Shown: positions 22,727 to 33,706 of the stretch, one piece after another | Layout: each line of letters opens with the position of its first letter | Position numbering within the stretch: position 1 is the first letter of the stretch | Source: Suillus spraguei | Lineage: Eukaryota; Basidiomycota; Agaricomycetes; Boletales; Suillaceae | Assembly (NCBI GenBank): GCA_016800925.1 | Contig: JABCPU010000187.1 | Location: 62,001 to 126,000, forward strand | Direction of reading: 5' to 3' | DNA: 64,000 nucleotides | Notes under the pieces: model-generated | Seen by the model: only the letters and a program-made list of their open reading frames with translations | Told to the model about the DNA's origin: nothing | Database searches by the model: none | Made by a program: the position numbers and the translations under genes

Positions 22727-23152
22727 GTTTAACCTATCCTAGTAGTGAGTTTGGCACTGCAAGTCATGACTTGGAGGATTGCACTTACGGCGTCGACAAA
22801 GTACGAGGCGAGCAAGACAGAATTTCCCACGCCTGCTCACATTCATGCTTTCACGATGTTGCATATGGCGGCGGTCATGAAACTCATTTTGTGGGTATTT
22901 CATAACGCCAAATGCTATAACCGATCTAACTTGCGAATTGCAGCTTTATGCTTTTATGTGTCGTGAATATCATTCAGGCTCAACACGTTGACCCGAGTCA
23001 AAACCGGTCTGTCACTTGTCGCCCATTTGGCGCATGTGAACCATGTCCACTAGATGCTGTACGTTTTTTGATATATGAATGTGCTGGACGGAGAACAAAC
23101 AGAACTGTAGCTTCATGAACCCTTCTGTCATCCATTCGGCAACCGTCAACTC

Positions 23153-23579
23153 ATGCATTGCTCGAACACGACCACACCTCCAACGAGACCCCCCGATGAA
23201 CCATACCCTACATCTCCACCCCTAGCAGCACCAGGAGCTCTCGGAGAGACTCCTGCATGGCAGCCTTGTGGCCGTGTCCCTGCACAGGAGCGTGCCGACT
23301 TTTACGAATTCGTGGCGTGCAACCTGTTTTTCGCTACCGTCGCCATATGCGTATCCCTGTTTCGTTCCCGAAGGATCGAAGCACACCAAGCCAGACGTCT
23401 TGCTGTACGAATCGGACTTGTAAGAGGTGGTGGATAGGATCTGGGTCGAGACTTCGCCTCAAGGTAGCCTGTTCAGTTTCATGTCCATGGCTGAGGGGGA
23501 GGTTCGCAGGCGCTGTGTTCGTTATGAACTCGGACAACAAACATGCTGATTGCTGCAGGCAGCTGAGAAGACAGGGTAA
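23153..23579 (+). CDS. Possible small single-pass membrane protein
   Basis: From ATG 23,153: a Pro/Thr-rich N-terminus (TPPTRPPDEPYPTSPPLAAP), PAWQPCGRVPAQERADFYEF, a hydrophobic segment VACNLFFATVAICVSLF and a basic stretch RSRRIEAHQARRLAVRIGL. A GTAAGA donor at 23,420 and an AG at 23,558 would join a short last exon (AAEKTG, stop at 23,579), giving about 96 residues. Without splicing the frame stops at 23,437. The layout resembles a small membrane protein with a cytosolic basic tail, but I know no named family and expression is unproven. Confidence 0.4.
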
Positions 23580-25175
23580 AATACAGTTAGATGTGCGGAG
23601 TCCTCACGTCCGCGCTTCTTTGTTGCCCGTATTTTGACAACATGTTCGCGGCGCGTCCCGGATCTGTTGTATTGATAGTGATTAGATGATGCTGTTGATT
23701 GGTGGGCACACTCTTCTCACTTGGCCTTTACTAAAGGCTGCTGTTCAGGACTCATGCCGTGCAATTTTCGCGAACACCGAAGGATAGCTCTTATGAAGGA
23801 TGTGGACAGTGAGAACCGTTGTATATTGTGCCCGACTCTCACGACTAGAAAATACACATGTTGACACGTAGAATTTTCTGATCGACGGGCATTGCAAAGT
23901 GGTAGCTGGTCAACAACAATAGATGAAATACATACATACGTTGATAGCTTAGTGACTGCTGTGTGGTGAATGCTCAAACTACCCTGCAACCGATCATTCA
24001 ATTCAGGGCAACGACGACATGCGCGAGCATCAACTATGCGACTGTTGTGAACACTTCCTTAGTGGACTAATTTCCGTCAGTGAAGGCCAGGCGTACAGTC
24101 ATGCTAAAGTACTTAGCAGGGCATGATCTAAGATATCGACTGTCGTATCTGATGTTGGGTCAGCTACTGGAGACTAGCACAAAGTTCCACATAATGGATA
24201 GACGTACTTCTATAGCAACTATTCTTGCTCTCAAAACTTCTGGTCCATCAGTGATGATGAAATTGTCAATAACTTAACAGACTGGTCCCAAAGGTCGTGC
24301 TTTAAGAAGTTCACGCCATAGTCACAGGTTCTGTCGTCTTCGGAGGCCCCCGCACATGTCGAGTCCAACAGTTACATCCGTAGCGGAGACTTGACTCCAG
24401 TGACCGACATATTCGGGCAGGCACCTGATCAATCACGAGCCGCCAGCACAACTCATTGGATAAATGATACTTTTAGAGATTTAATTGGACCAACCTTGGT
24501 GTGCCTTCTCCGAGTCAAGTAAGTTTACAGTGCTCACTAATGCACATTGCGCCTGTGAAGATGAAGCTTTGGTCCTTTGCCACTCTGGCATAGAAGTTTG
24601 GGCCCACCTGTCACCTACAATGGGTAAAGAAATCTGTGGTCACATCCACAGGCTGCAGAAGTATGATCATGAAAAGAATTGGTCAATCCTCCCTTGATGG
24701 TTCATAATCACGGATAGTTCCTAGTGGCTGCTGGCAGCAGAAAAAAACTTGAGCGTTGTGTGGTGCTTCCGCTAAGTGATCAAAGATCTTACCAAGTGGA
24801 CAACGCTACTAATGAACAATGCCTGTAAAGTGTGAGAAAGGTTCGGTCTTTAAGCGCCCATAGATTGACCACTGCTGACCATGTACGTGATGAACAAAAG
24901 CAGAACAAAAGCCACGGTGCGTTGTAATTTAAGCTATCAGTGGAGCCGCATTGATTATGCATGATGTGACAGTTTGGTCCGCACGTTGTTTCAAAAACTA
25001 CAAAAAGGGCCTGCCTGTCTGGTCGTTCTTTACTTTCCCCGTCTGATCTTCAACTCTTTCAAAGGTTCAATCCTTATTGCAATTAGTGCTCCAGCTAGTC
25101 TGAGCACTCACTTACGACTCTCGCTTTCATTCACTCACTGTCGACGTCCATCTTTTTAAAAAACTTTCGATCATC
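23580..25175. other. Intergenic, no gene recognised
   Basis: About 1.6 kb with only short ORFs. Two loosely similar stretches (near 24,490-24,580 and 24,790-24,860; shared CACTAATG-ACAATGC motifs) hint at an old local duplication. The end includes the chitinase promoter. Confidence 0.45.
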
Positions 25176-26810
25176 ATGAAATTTTCTCTGGCGATAGCTT
25201 CTTTGCTGGTGCTGCCGTTTGCAGCTGCCGCCCCAACTTGCTCTCTCAAATCATCATCTGCTGGTAGTGCCACTACACCTACATCGACTGCCACTATACC
25301 CTCATCGACCGCCACCTCCCCAGGGTCTACTTCCCCGCCTGCGAGCCCTGGTAATGGCTCTGTCGCAATGGCTTGGTTTGCTAACTGGCACACCGATTAC
25401 ACGGTTGCCAACATTACATGGGAAGGCTTCAACAGAATCGCTTACTTCGGGTGAGTTCACCACCTCAGGCTCGTTACGCAAACTTTTCTCACATTGGTAT
25501 ATAGAGCTATCACTTCCGCTGATGGTACCGCTATAATGACTGTCAGTGACAGCAGCCCTAGCGGTCCTGTCACCTTTGTTACTGCCGCCAAGCAAAATGT
25601 AGGATTATGCTTTTCTTGTGGCTAATGGTTGACTTACCAGACAACAGAACGTTTTCCCTGTATTGACTGTCGGTGGTTGGGATGGTTCCATATACTTCTC
25701 ATCGTCTATCTCCACCTCAAGCAATCGTACGACTTTCGTCCAGTCGATCGTCAGCATGGTGAACAAGTATGGTTTCCAAGGTGTCGAGTTCGAGTACGTA
25801 TATTTAAACTGACATGGTTATTATTGGTGTTGACATTCTTTTGACAGCTGGGAGTACCCTGGTAGCACCAACGGTCTTTCTTGCAACACAGAGTCGCCCC
25901 AGGATACTGCCAACCTTCTGTCTATGCTCCAGGAGCTGAAGACGGCGTTGCCGAACGTCTCCCTCTCTGCTGCTACCCCTGTCAAGCCATGGAACGATGC
26001 TACGGGAAGCCCATCGACTAATCTGACTAGTTTTGCCCAGGTTTTGGATTACATTGGTTAGTAGAGTGATTAATGCTTGTCGTTATAGCCGCTAATATTT
26101 CTGCAGAAATCATGAACTACGACGTGTACGGTGACACTTTCAGCAAAGTTGTGGGCCCCAACTCTCCTTTAGAAGACTCCTGTGCTCCCGGTGCTGACCA
26201 AACTGGTTCTGCGACCTCTGCTGTCCAGCTCTGGACTGCTGCAGGGTTCTCTGCTAAGCAGATCGTTCTTGGTGTACCCGGCTACGGACACGGCTACTCC
26301 ATCAGCCCATCTACAGCTGTCGAGAATAGTGTATTGGCTTTATTCCCCAGCTTTAACACCAACAACCCCATTACCGGTGACAGCTGGGATGCTGCCGGCC
26401 CAGACGCTTGCGGTATTAACCAACCCGCTTCTGGGGACTTCAATTTCTGGGGCTTGATTGATGCCGGTTTCCTGAAGGAGGACGGTAGTGTTGCTTCCGG
26501 TATGATCAGTACCTTCAACAACTGCAGCCAGACGGTACGTATTTCTTGTCCACAAAATTTTCACCAGTCTAATGTCTTTGTTAGCCATACGTCTTCAACC
26601 CCAACACGCAGATCATCGTAGCTTACGACAACGCCCAATCCTTCAGTACGTTTTTCCGCTCTAAACAGCTTCAATTCAGCTAATTATCCTGCAGCTGCAA
26701 AGGGCAACTTCATCAAACAGGCTGGCCTGGCTGGTTTCGCCCTGTGGGAGATGGGTAGCGACTACAACAACATTCTTTTGAACGCCATTAATGGCGCTAT
26801 CTCGTCATGA
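25176..26810 (+). CDS. Secreted GH18 chitinase
   Basis: Hydrolyses beta-1,4-GlcNAc bonds in chitin, acting outside the cell or in the wall. MKFSLAIASLLVLPFAAAAP is a clear signal peptide, followed by a Ser/Thr-rich linker of about 40 residues. Seven exons then give the TIM barrel: AMAWFANWHTDY, FNRIAYFG, FPVLTVGGWDGS, YGFQGVEFDWEYPG, LSAATPVKPW, EIMNYDVYG, QIVLGVPGYGHGY, and AGLAGFALWEMGSDYNN. The catalytic motif reads QGVEFDWE: the general acid Glu and adjacent Asp are kept, while the first Asp of the DGxDxDxE pattern is Gln and the second Glu. Introns are short GT-AG and phases fit. There is no chitin-binding domain. Length about 400 residues. Confidence 0.94.
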
Positions 26811-28068
26811 TTATCACCCTGCGATGATTGATTCATCCGCGCATCATCCTCACGCCACTCACCACACCAAATATTGTACAATGCTGCGGTTGATCCGCCC
26901 AAGTTATCCGGAATTTTGATATTGCCTGCTGGGATCGGGGTCATCTGGAATACCCATGTTACGTTCGCATTTGTATTACTTGCTCGACATGCATAATTTG
27001 TTGTACTTGGTGTATCTTATTATGTACTGACTCATCTGCTATGGAATGCTACTTTGTTTGTGGAATAACATATCTTACATTGAGATTTGGGCCTGGAATG
27101 TACTTCGCGTCCGACTCATGTAATTACTAATAGAAATCCTGATAACTGCTGCCAAAGACTGAAAAACTGAATACCATAGACTGTAAAGACAGTTTATGGC
27201 TGTGAAAAGACTCGTGGACGGCATGGTTCACCTGAAAAAAGCGAAAAAAAAACTATACATGTAGGCTGTTGTGGTTAGGGTTAGAGGTTTTGGTTTACGT
27301 AACTTGTACGTTACACTCATCAATACATACACAAACACGTTGCAAGGAGAATGCAACGCATGTATACACAGCACCGGGCACCGAGCGGTGGCCGCAGCGT
27401 TGAGGTCTTAGCGAGTGTGTACTGTAATCTAAAGCATGTACTTTGGAATGCAACACACACTCGCCGAGACTCACCGGTACTGACACCGTGTCAGTGATTT
27501 CATCAAGGTCAATGAAGGGCCGCTGTCAAAGACTCACTTGTCAGTATCAAAGGCTGGGAAGAATAACGTTTCGGTTCCATTCTACATAATTGAGACCGAC
27601 TAGACTCCTAGCAGGTACTAGTACAAAATGGATATACCAATCTGGCTCGTGAGGTGCGTCAGTTGGTTCAGGCTGCTAGATGCATCTGTCAGGATAATAG
27701 CGCACGTTCGACATGTGCTAGCAGACGACGAAGTCTTTATCCATTCAGACTCATGTCGTCTTTTAAACTATCCCTATACGAAGATACAAAGCAGACTTGC
27801 CATGCGGATCATGAACCATTCAAGTCACAGGTATCAAGCAGTAATTTCCATGACCCAGGCTAGAACGTGAACTCGACATAGAAGGCCGCCTCAACATCTG
27901 GCGAGTGAACGTTCCTTGCGGTATAGTACTGGTCTTACCTACTACTATGGGAATGGTTATTAAAATATTTTCATCCGAGCTAGACACAAATCCATCGGTG
28001 GGACTAAAAAATTACTATAAAGACTGACGATCTTGCACCCATATGTTCCTCATCTCAACGTTCACAAT
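26811..28068. other. Intergenic, no gene recognised
   Basis: The 3' flank of the chitinase and a non-coding interval. It contains an inverted pair GCGAGTGTGT/ACACACTCGC (27,411-27,475) and two adjacent TTAGGG-like hexamers near 27,275. A plus ORF at 27,628-27,870 has no recognisable domain. Confidence 0.5.
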
Positions 28069-29212
28069 ATGGATCCGACAACCCCTCAGGTTATTGTGTT
28101 TCCTACTGTCACCCACACGACCGTTCCTGACTGCGAGCCCTCACAATTCATTTTACCTGATCTCATCAGTGATTGTCACTATCCCTTGCGACAAAACCCT
28201 TACCGTGATGTGGTGTCCCGCGCGTCTGATCAATGGCTCGTTGACGTAGCGCAACTTCTGGAACCCGAGATCAAAGGGTATATTGATATGGACGCAGGCG
28301 GATTCGCTGCCCTTTGTTATCCTGGCGCAGATGCTTTCCATCTCCAAGTCTGCTCTGACTGCTTCAACTGGATATTCATCGTAGACGACTGGATGGAGTA
28401 TGGTGTCGTCAATGTACAGGAAATGCATGAGTCCTGTATTCTTGCACTCCGCGATCCCGTCAACTTTGACACGGAACATCTTGGTGCAAAGATGTGCAAA
28501 ACGTACGACTATGTTTTCCATCGCGCACACTCTCTTTAAAAGTTGTGATGCATTAGATTTTCGGCCGCTTTAGGGAAACTGCGGGCCCCGGCTGCACAGA
28601 GCGGTTCATCCGTGGAAGCGAATTGTTCTTCGCTGCTGTGGGTAAGCAGGTGGACGACCGTGCAAAGGGAAATAAATATGATCTGAGATCTTACATCGCG
28701 AGATCTCGTCGCGCTGAAGATCTGCTATCCCCTCATCGAATTTGTAGCTCAGATTGATATTCCCGACGAAGTTGTATCGCATCCAGTTATGAAGGCCTTG
28801 GAGGGCGCCGTCAACGATTATGCTTCTTGGTCCAATGTAATTCTGTTGTCATTAAACACTGGGGCACCGCTGACATAACCGCCAACAGGATATTTTATCA
28901 TACAATAAGGAGCAATCTCGCGGTGACGCACACTGGCATAACATAGTTGCCGTGCTGATGCATGAACGAGGACTAGACCTACAAGGTGCCATCGACTACG
29001 CTGGCCAGATGTGCAAAGATGCCATCCAACGCTTCGACTCCAACCGTGCTATCCTCCCCTCGTGGGACGAAGAGGTTGACAAGCAGGTGGCTATCTACGT
29101 CGAAGGGCTACAGGACTTCATGATCGGTGCACTTCATGGGCACCTTGATTCCACCCGCTACGGTGTCACGCCGGACAGAATCATTAAGTTGCTTCCCAAA
29201 AGGCCCTCATAG
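28069..29212 (+). pseudogene. Class I sesquiterpene synthase, probable pseudogene
   Basis: A fungal terpene cyclase (farnesyl diphosphate cyclisation; Mg-dependent). From ATG 28,069: ISDCHYPLRQNPYRDVVSRA, the metal-binding region FNWIFIVDDWMEYG (DDWME in place of the usual D(D/E)xxD), then LGAKMCK. After an intron: FGRFRETAGPGCTERFIRG, and ELFFAAVGKQVDDRAKGNKY. Then LKICYPLIEFVAQIDIPDEV, the NSE motif NDILSYNKE, and near the end STRYGV (RY pair). The GHL before it replaces the usual W-S-F/L. Two joints fail. The donor after ATGTGCAAAAC is phase 2, but the next exon needs phase 0. Between DLRSYIA and DLVALK (about 28,690-28,705) the frame shifts by one base. All other junctions fit, so this is a recent pseudogene or contains sequence errors. 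Confidence 0.75.
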
Positions 29213-29973
29213 AGAGCCTCTAGCACACCTAGTGCATGGCTTTTGAAGGTGAGATCGGTTTCACTTCTTTCCTGCACTGCGCAATTCTTATGACTATGTA
29301 GTTTAGTAGAACGCTAGTACATGATTCACGTCTCTCACAGACCTGTAAGTAAGTTTTGCTTTGGTCGCATAATACGTGACATCCAGCGCGGCCTTCTTTC
29401 TTTTGTCCTTCACAGTTTCAACTTTCAAGTTCCCATTCAGCTTCTGGCGTATTACATTTCCATTTCCTGTCCGTCTTTCGTATAACCGCTCTATGCACAT
29501 AGAATGGCCTCGCCATCTTGTACGTACAAATCCAAATGGTGCCAGAACCGATTTGAAAATCAGTGTGCTATTTAAATTTTCGGGTCCAAGATATGAGGTA
29601 CTGTAGTAATAGAAGTTACTTTGCGTCTGAAGTTCCTACATCTTCCGATCAACTTCCAATTGATCCAGCATCTTCCGACATTTGGCGTATACCGGCTCTT
29701 ACACTTTCGACTCCTCGTGCGAGGATGTCGCCTTGACTTCTAGTGTGGAAAGAGACTCAGACAAGTGCAGGACAACGTTACAGCACATATCTATTTGGAT
29801 TTGCAAAGCACTGCCGTGGCATAAATACAGTAAGTACAGCTGATAGTATAATATCCTTGAATGTTTCTAGTTACTCTCAATACTGGTGCCTCTTCGACGC
29901 AACGCACGTTTGCATCTTCAGCTTCATTCTTCGACTTCATCCCTCCAAGCTACACTTTTTGCCTGTCTCGAGG
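29213..29973. other. Intergenic, no gene recognised
   Basis: Only short ORFs without domain resemblance. Trailer region between the terpene synthase and the convergent rhodopsin-like gene. Confidence 0.5.
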
Positions 29974-31113
29974 TTATCCCGTCTGTAAAGAAAGCGATGT
30001 CAAGGCATTCGTGCTACCGCCTATCGGTATCACGATGATACTCGTGAAGACTCCATTAGATGGGAGTGGCTGGTTTATGTTGGATGTATCCTTTAGATAT
30101 ACGCGGTATAAGAAGGCCACGATCACCAGGAGGTTGCAGATGATAAGACTAAGAGCGGCCTGGTTTCGGTCATATTTTGCAAAGCAGTACGAGGACGGCA
30201 AGAATGCTTACCTTGATGTGCGCAAACATGAGCGTATTTGTGTTATAGATATTGAGGAGGAGGAGTGCAGAGTGAGGGATCGTGAAGGCGGGAACCAGAA
30301 GTGATGCGCCAAATGCAAATTGAACCAGTATCATGCTGCTACGCGGACGGCCTATAGTTTGCAAGAGATAAAGCGGCACGACAACGAGGACAATATCTGC
30401 AATGACGTCCGCTGAATTGCCAATGATTTGAGGGCACAGCACCCCAAGAAAGCATATAAGTACTGACTGATCAAAAGCGAGACCGCCACCGACTTATCCA
30501 TGCGGCAGGAGTGATACTCGCAGATACTGATCTTCTGAACGAGCAGTGCGGTCCACATACACGCAAAGCAAACTACGACGAGAGAGGTAATCCGCTTGTG
30601 AATCTTGGACCCCGAGTGGTTGGCGATGGGGATGATCGAGAAAATGACGCTCATGCGCGCAGCCCTGAACTAGTTAGTTAGAAATGTAACTGAGTGAGCT
30701 ATGACGCATACCACAGCCCAGTAGTAAAAGCGATTGTGAGGATCCATGCTGAGAGTGGTATGAACATGTTATTATCGTTGGGATGCGAAGTCAAGTACTA
30801 CTCACAACTTATCACATCGTCGATCCAGATACATGCCAGGCAAACAACTAGGCGGACGTGGTTGGTTTACTGTCAAAGGCAGCATACAGGGAAAGTTATA
30901 CCGTCTGCAATAAGTGCAAGTGCCGCCCATGCATCTTCCCACCATAGCTGACGCATCCAACCTCTGTAAACGAGCCTAAAGATGGTGCAGATGATGGCAA
31001 TACTATGAAATACAGACCCCACGACTATGCGAATGATGATAAACATAACAGTAGCCAATACTAGCAACTTCCAACTCACCACTCAGCTGAGAGGAGTAGA
31101 ATAATGCCACCAT
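29974..31113 (-). CDS. Fungal rhodopsin-like seven-helix membrane protein
   Basis: Belongs to the large fungal integral-membrane family with a rhodopsin-like fold (PF20684-type); function mostly unknown. Possible start ATG 31,113 (MVALFYSSQLS). After an intron with donor GTGAGT, FHSIAIICTIFRLVYRGWMR is followed by LWWEDAWAALALIADG, the family's R-x-WWDDAWA landmark. Later exons give MSVIFSIIPIANHSGSKIHK, SLVVVCFACMWTALLVQKIS with CEYHSC, DVIADIVLVVVPLYLL, LVQFAFGASLLVPAFTIPHS, and a last helix LSLIICNLLVIVAFLYRVY with a short tail ending SLQTG. Several intron phases were not resolved, especially between the second and third helices. Confidence 0.65.
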
Positions 31114-33706
31114 CAGATATCTGGCGTAGACAAGAAGATGGCTGAAGTTCAAGTTGTAAATGCAAATTGTGAAGACCGAGCATATAATATATGTGACGCA
31201 GCCTGAGATGACACCAAGTTGTCCATGTTCTCATGCCTTCTTGCGGACTACCTAACAATGACCTCAGGCTGCAGGGCTACGCAGACAGCACCGACAGGGT
31301 AAAGTGTCACCAGTGTATTGTGTCTGGGTCCGATGTCACGCAGGACGGGCAGTGTTTCAATCATCCTCCTCGAGATAGAGCCTCCCATAATACATATGCA
31401 GAGAGCTTTACCTTCAATACTGGAATCAGCTCTGTGTTGTTCAGGAGATGACGACCTGCAACAGTGAAATTCAGGATGTGAAGGTCTTGATAAAGATTGG
31501 CTCGAACAGTTAGCCATCCAGTGCATCGTTAGTTGGCAAATGTCACAGTATTATGTCACATATATATATATAGTCCGGTTAGCTTGCCGCTCGGCAATCA
31601 AAAGTTTAGTCATAGTGTTCGGCGGAATTCGCCCAAGTACGAGGGTGACCGGTGACCAGTGACCATTAATGCTGTAGTTGTTGAGACTCGGCTAGTCAGA
31701 CCGGATTTCATTACTTTGCAAATTACTTGTGGAGTTTGCCAAAGGATGCAAGCGGAAGGGCTCGTTACGATATTTGGGCGGGTGAAATACTCCAAATTTA
31801 TCACAGGCCGCTCATCTGACGCTCTGCCGTAGTACTCAGTCTGGAAACCGCCGACATATTCCAGCCGCAAAAAGATCCTGCGCTTAATCTGAGTCTTACT
31901 GTCAAGGTGGAATCGGTCGGATCATCCTGACATGCCGTCTGACCGCTAATGACCAGGGTTGCTAAGCCCTGAGGCCGGCCTGTGTGCTGAACCATCTGAG
32001 TTGATATCTCGGAAACATCCGAATGAGGACCCCGTAAGCACTTCCGTACTCCCTGAGCCGGAAATACCTCGGTTTGACACAGTCTTTGTGATAGCATCTA
32101 CGAAAAACTCGACGGAAAATAATGGCAAAACCAAAGCTAACGAGCTGATTCAGGTGAAGTCTATGAAGGTCCAAAAGAAGTCGTCTTTCACGTATCTTAC
32201 ACCGAATTCACGACTATGCTTGCAAAGCGCTTCATAAGCTTACCAAGAAGAAAAGGTACACCTTCAAATACCTTTCTGGTTCTTCGCGCAGGTATGTCGG
32301 TCCTTGGATGTTTATCTGATGCCACGGCAACGATGGGATTTCATTATAGTCGCACGGAAGCTATGGACATCGATAGTAAGAATGATTATGTCGCTCAAAG
32401 AGCACGAGCCGAGATACTCTTGTGACTGTAATGTAGCCTGCACAGGGTGCGAACAAGTATTTGTAGAGATACTGCGGCGTGCTCGTGCTGTAGCTTATAG
32501 TGGGATTTCGACAAATGGTTGTAATGGGAAAGACAATATCATTTATACTGAGGTTGTGACGGCGGCCACGAGGTCCATTAATGTTTTCATGCTGGCAGCT
32601 GGAGTTTCATTGAATGAGCGCTTACAAGGTCCTACTTCGGATGTTTCCGAGACGTGGAAACAACTGTAAGTCAAATTAGTAGCAGTGCTGCACTATTGAA
32701 ACTCCGTCACGGCACATATCCGAGTCTGCCGATGATCATGCCGAACGGTATCTGAATTCGTATCGATCCGAACGTTGCGCGACATTGTTTTTCTCTTTAA
32801 TATCGATGGACTCAAGACGATATAAAAGCTCTTCTCGTGGTGCCATGATGCTGATATGAACTGTCTTTATCAAATCACCCTCCAGTTATCTGCGCACTGA
32901 ACCCAAAGGTTGATATTTCCGCTCCGTGTGCCACATACACTTTGAGGCAAGTGTCGTGTTTTTATCTTTGATTGTACCTACTTGGTAGTTCATCTGGCCA
33001 GCCAGCTGAGGGCATTGTACTGGTGATCGCGGTGGTCATCGATGACAGTCGTTGAACAGTCTTGCTTACCGTCGTTACATGTGTATTCTTGCACTCATCA
33101 TGATTACATTGATGGTGACCATGTCGATGTGGGACCCTGCCGTGACTTTGACGACGATGTTTTTACTGAACCTGATGATCCAGATCCAAGCCATTCTTGA
33201 GAACGCCGCCTTGGACCAATTCTCGGTGCTTTGTTCCGTCACATCTTGATCTCGATCGCGTAGAACTGAAATTGCTTTTTTCCGAGATTGTTGGAAGCAG
33301 TGCACCGATAGGCAATTGCCTCACGGGTCGAATCGATCTAGGCTTCCGTACTGACGAGCACAATCACATCGCCAAAGTTGTACGTCATCATGCCCCATGA
33401 TCTTACTGCGTGAGTTCTTCGTATCAATCGAATCGGCCGAACTAGTCACTATCTCACTTCATGGACCGTTTGATTCCGGTTTACCCCGCTCATCACGTGT
33501 ATCGATCGGCTTGATTTCTACACTTGCCTATCTGAGCAACTACACTTGGTTTTTTTGCCTGCCGTGATCCGATTTAGGATGATGTCAGTTAGTATACAAG
33601 CGGGCCAACTGTTAGGCATGATCGAACACAGCATACCTATTCTCTCCCTCTTACCCTACACCGCAAAAACGTCCTCATCGCCTTTACCTCTATATCTCAA
33701 GTTGCC
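31114..33706. other. 2.6-kb gap with unassigned ORFs
   Basis: On the minus strand 31,114-31,250 has a hydrophobic open frame (GVISGCVTYIICSVFTICIY … LLVYARYLMVALF) that could be an upstream exon of the rhodopsin-like gene or a remnant. Another open frame at 31,248-31,526 contains HNTLVTLYPVGAVC. Plus-strand ORFs at 31,959-32,237 and 32,304-32,669 show no domain. 33,580-33,706 is the carboxylesterase promoter. A TATATATATATA run lies at 31,561. Confidence 0.4.

Noticed and set aside
27268..27290. Telomere-like TTAGGG repeats here and near 43,215
   Set aside because: Only two units each, not a telomeric tract; chance or tiny relics.
27410..27476. Inverted repeat GCGAGTGTGT/ACACACTCGC
   Set aside because: Ten-base arms without target duplication or ORF; too weak to call an element.
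28640..28690. A 48-base intron that would restore the terpene synthase frame
   Set aside because: It would remove KQVDDRAKGNKYDLRSY, which matches a conserved helix of the family; a frameshift is more likely.
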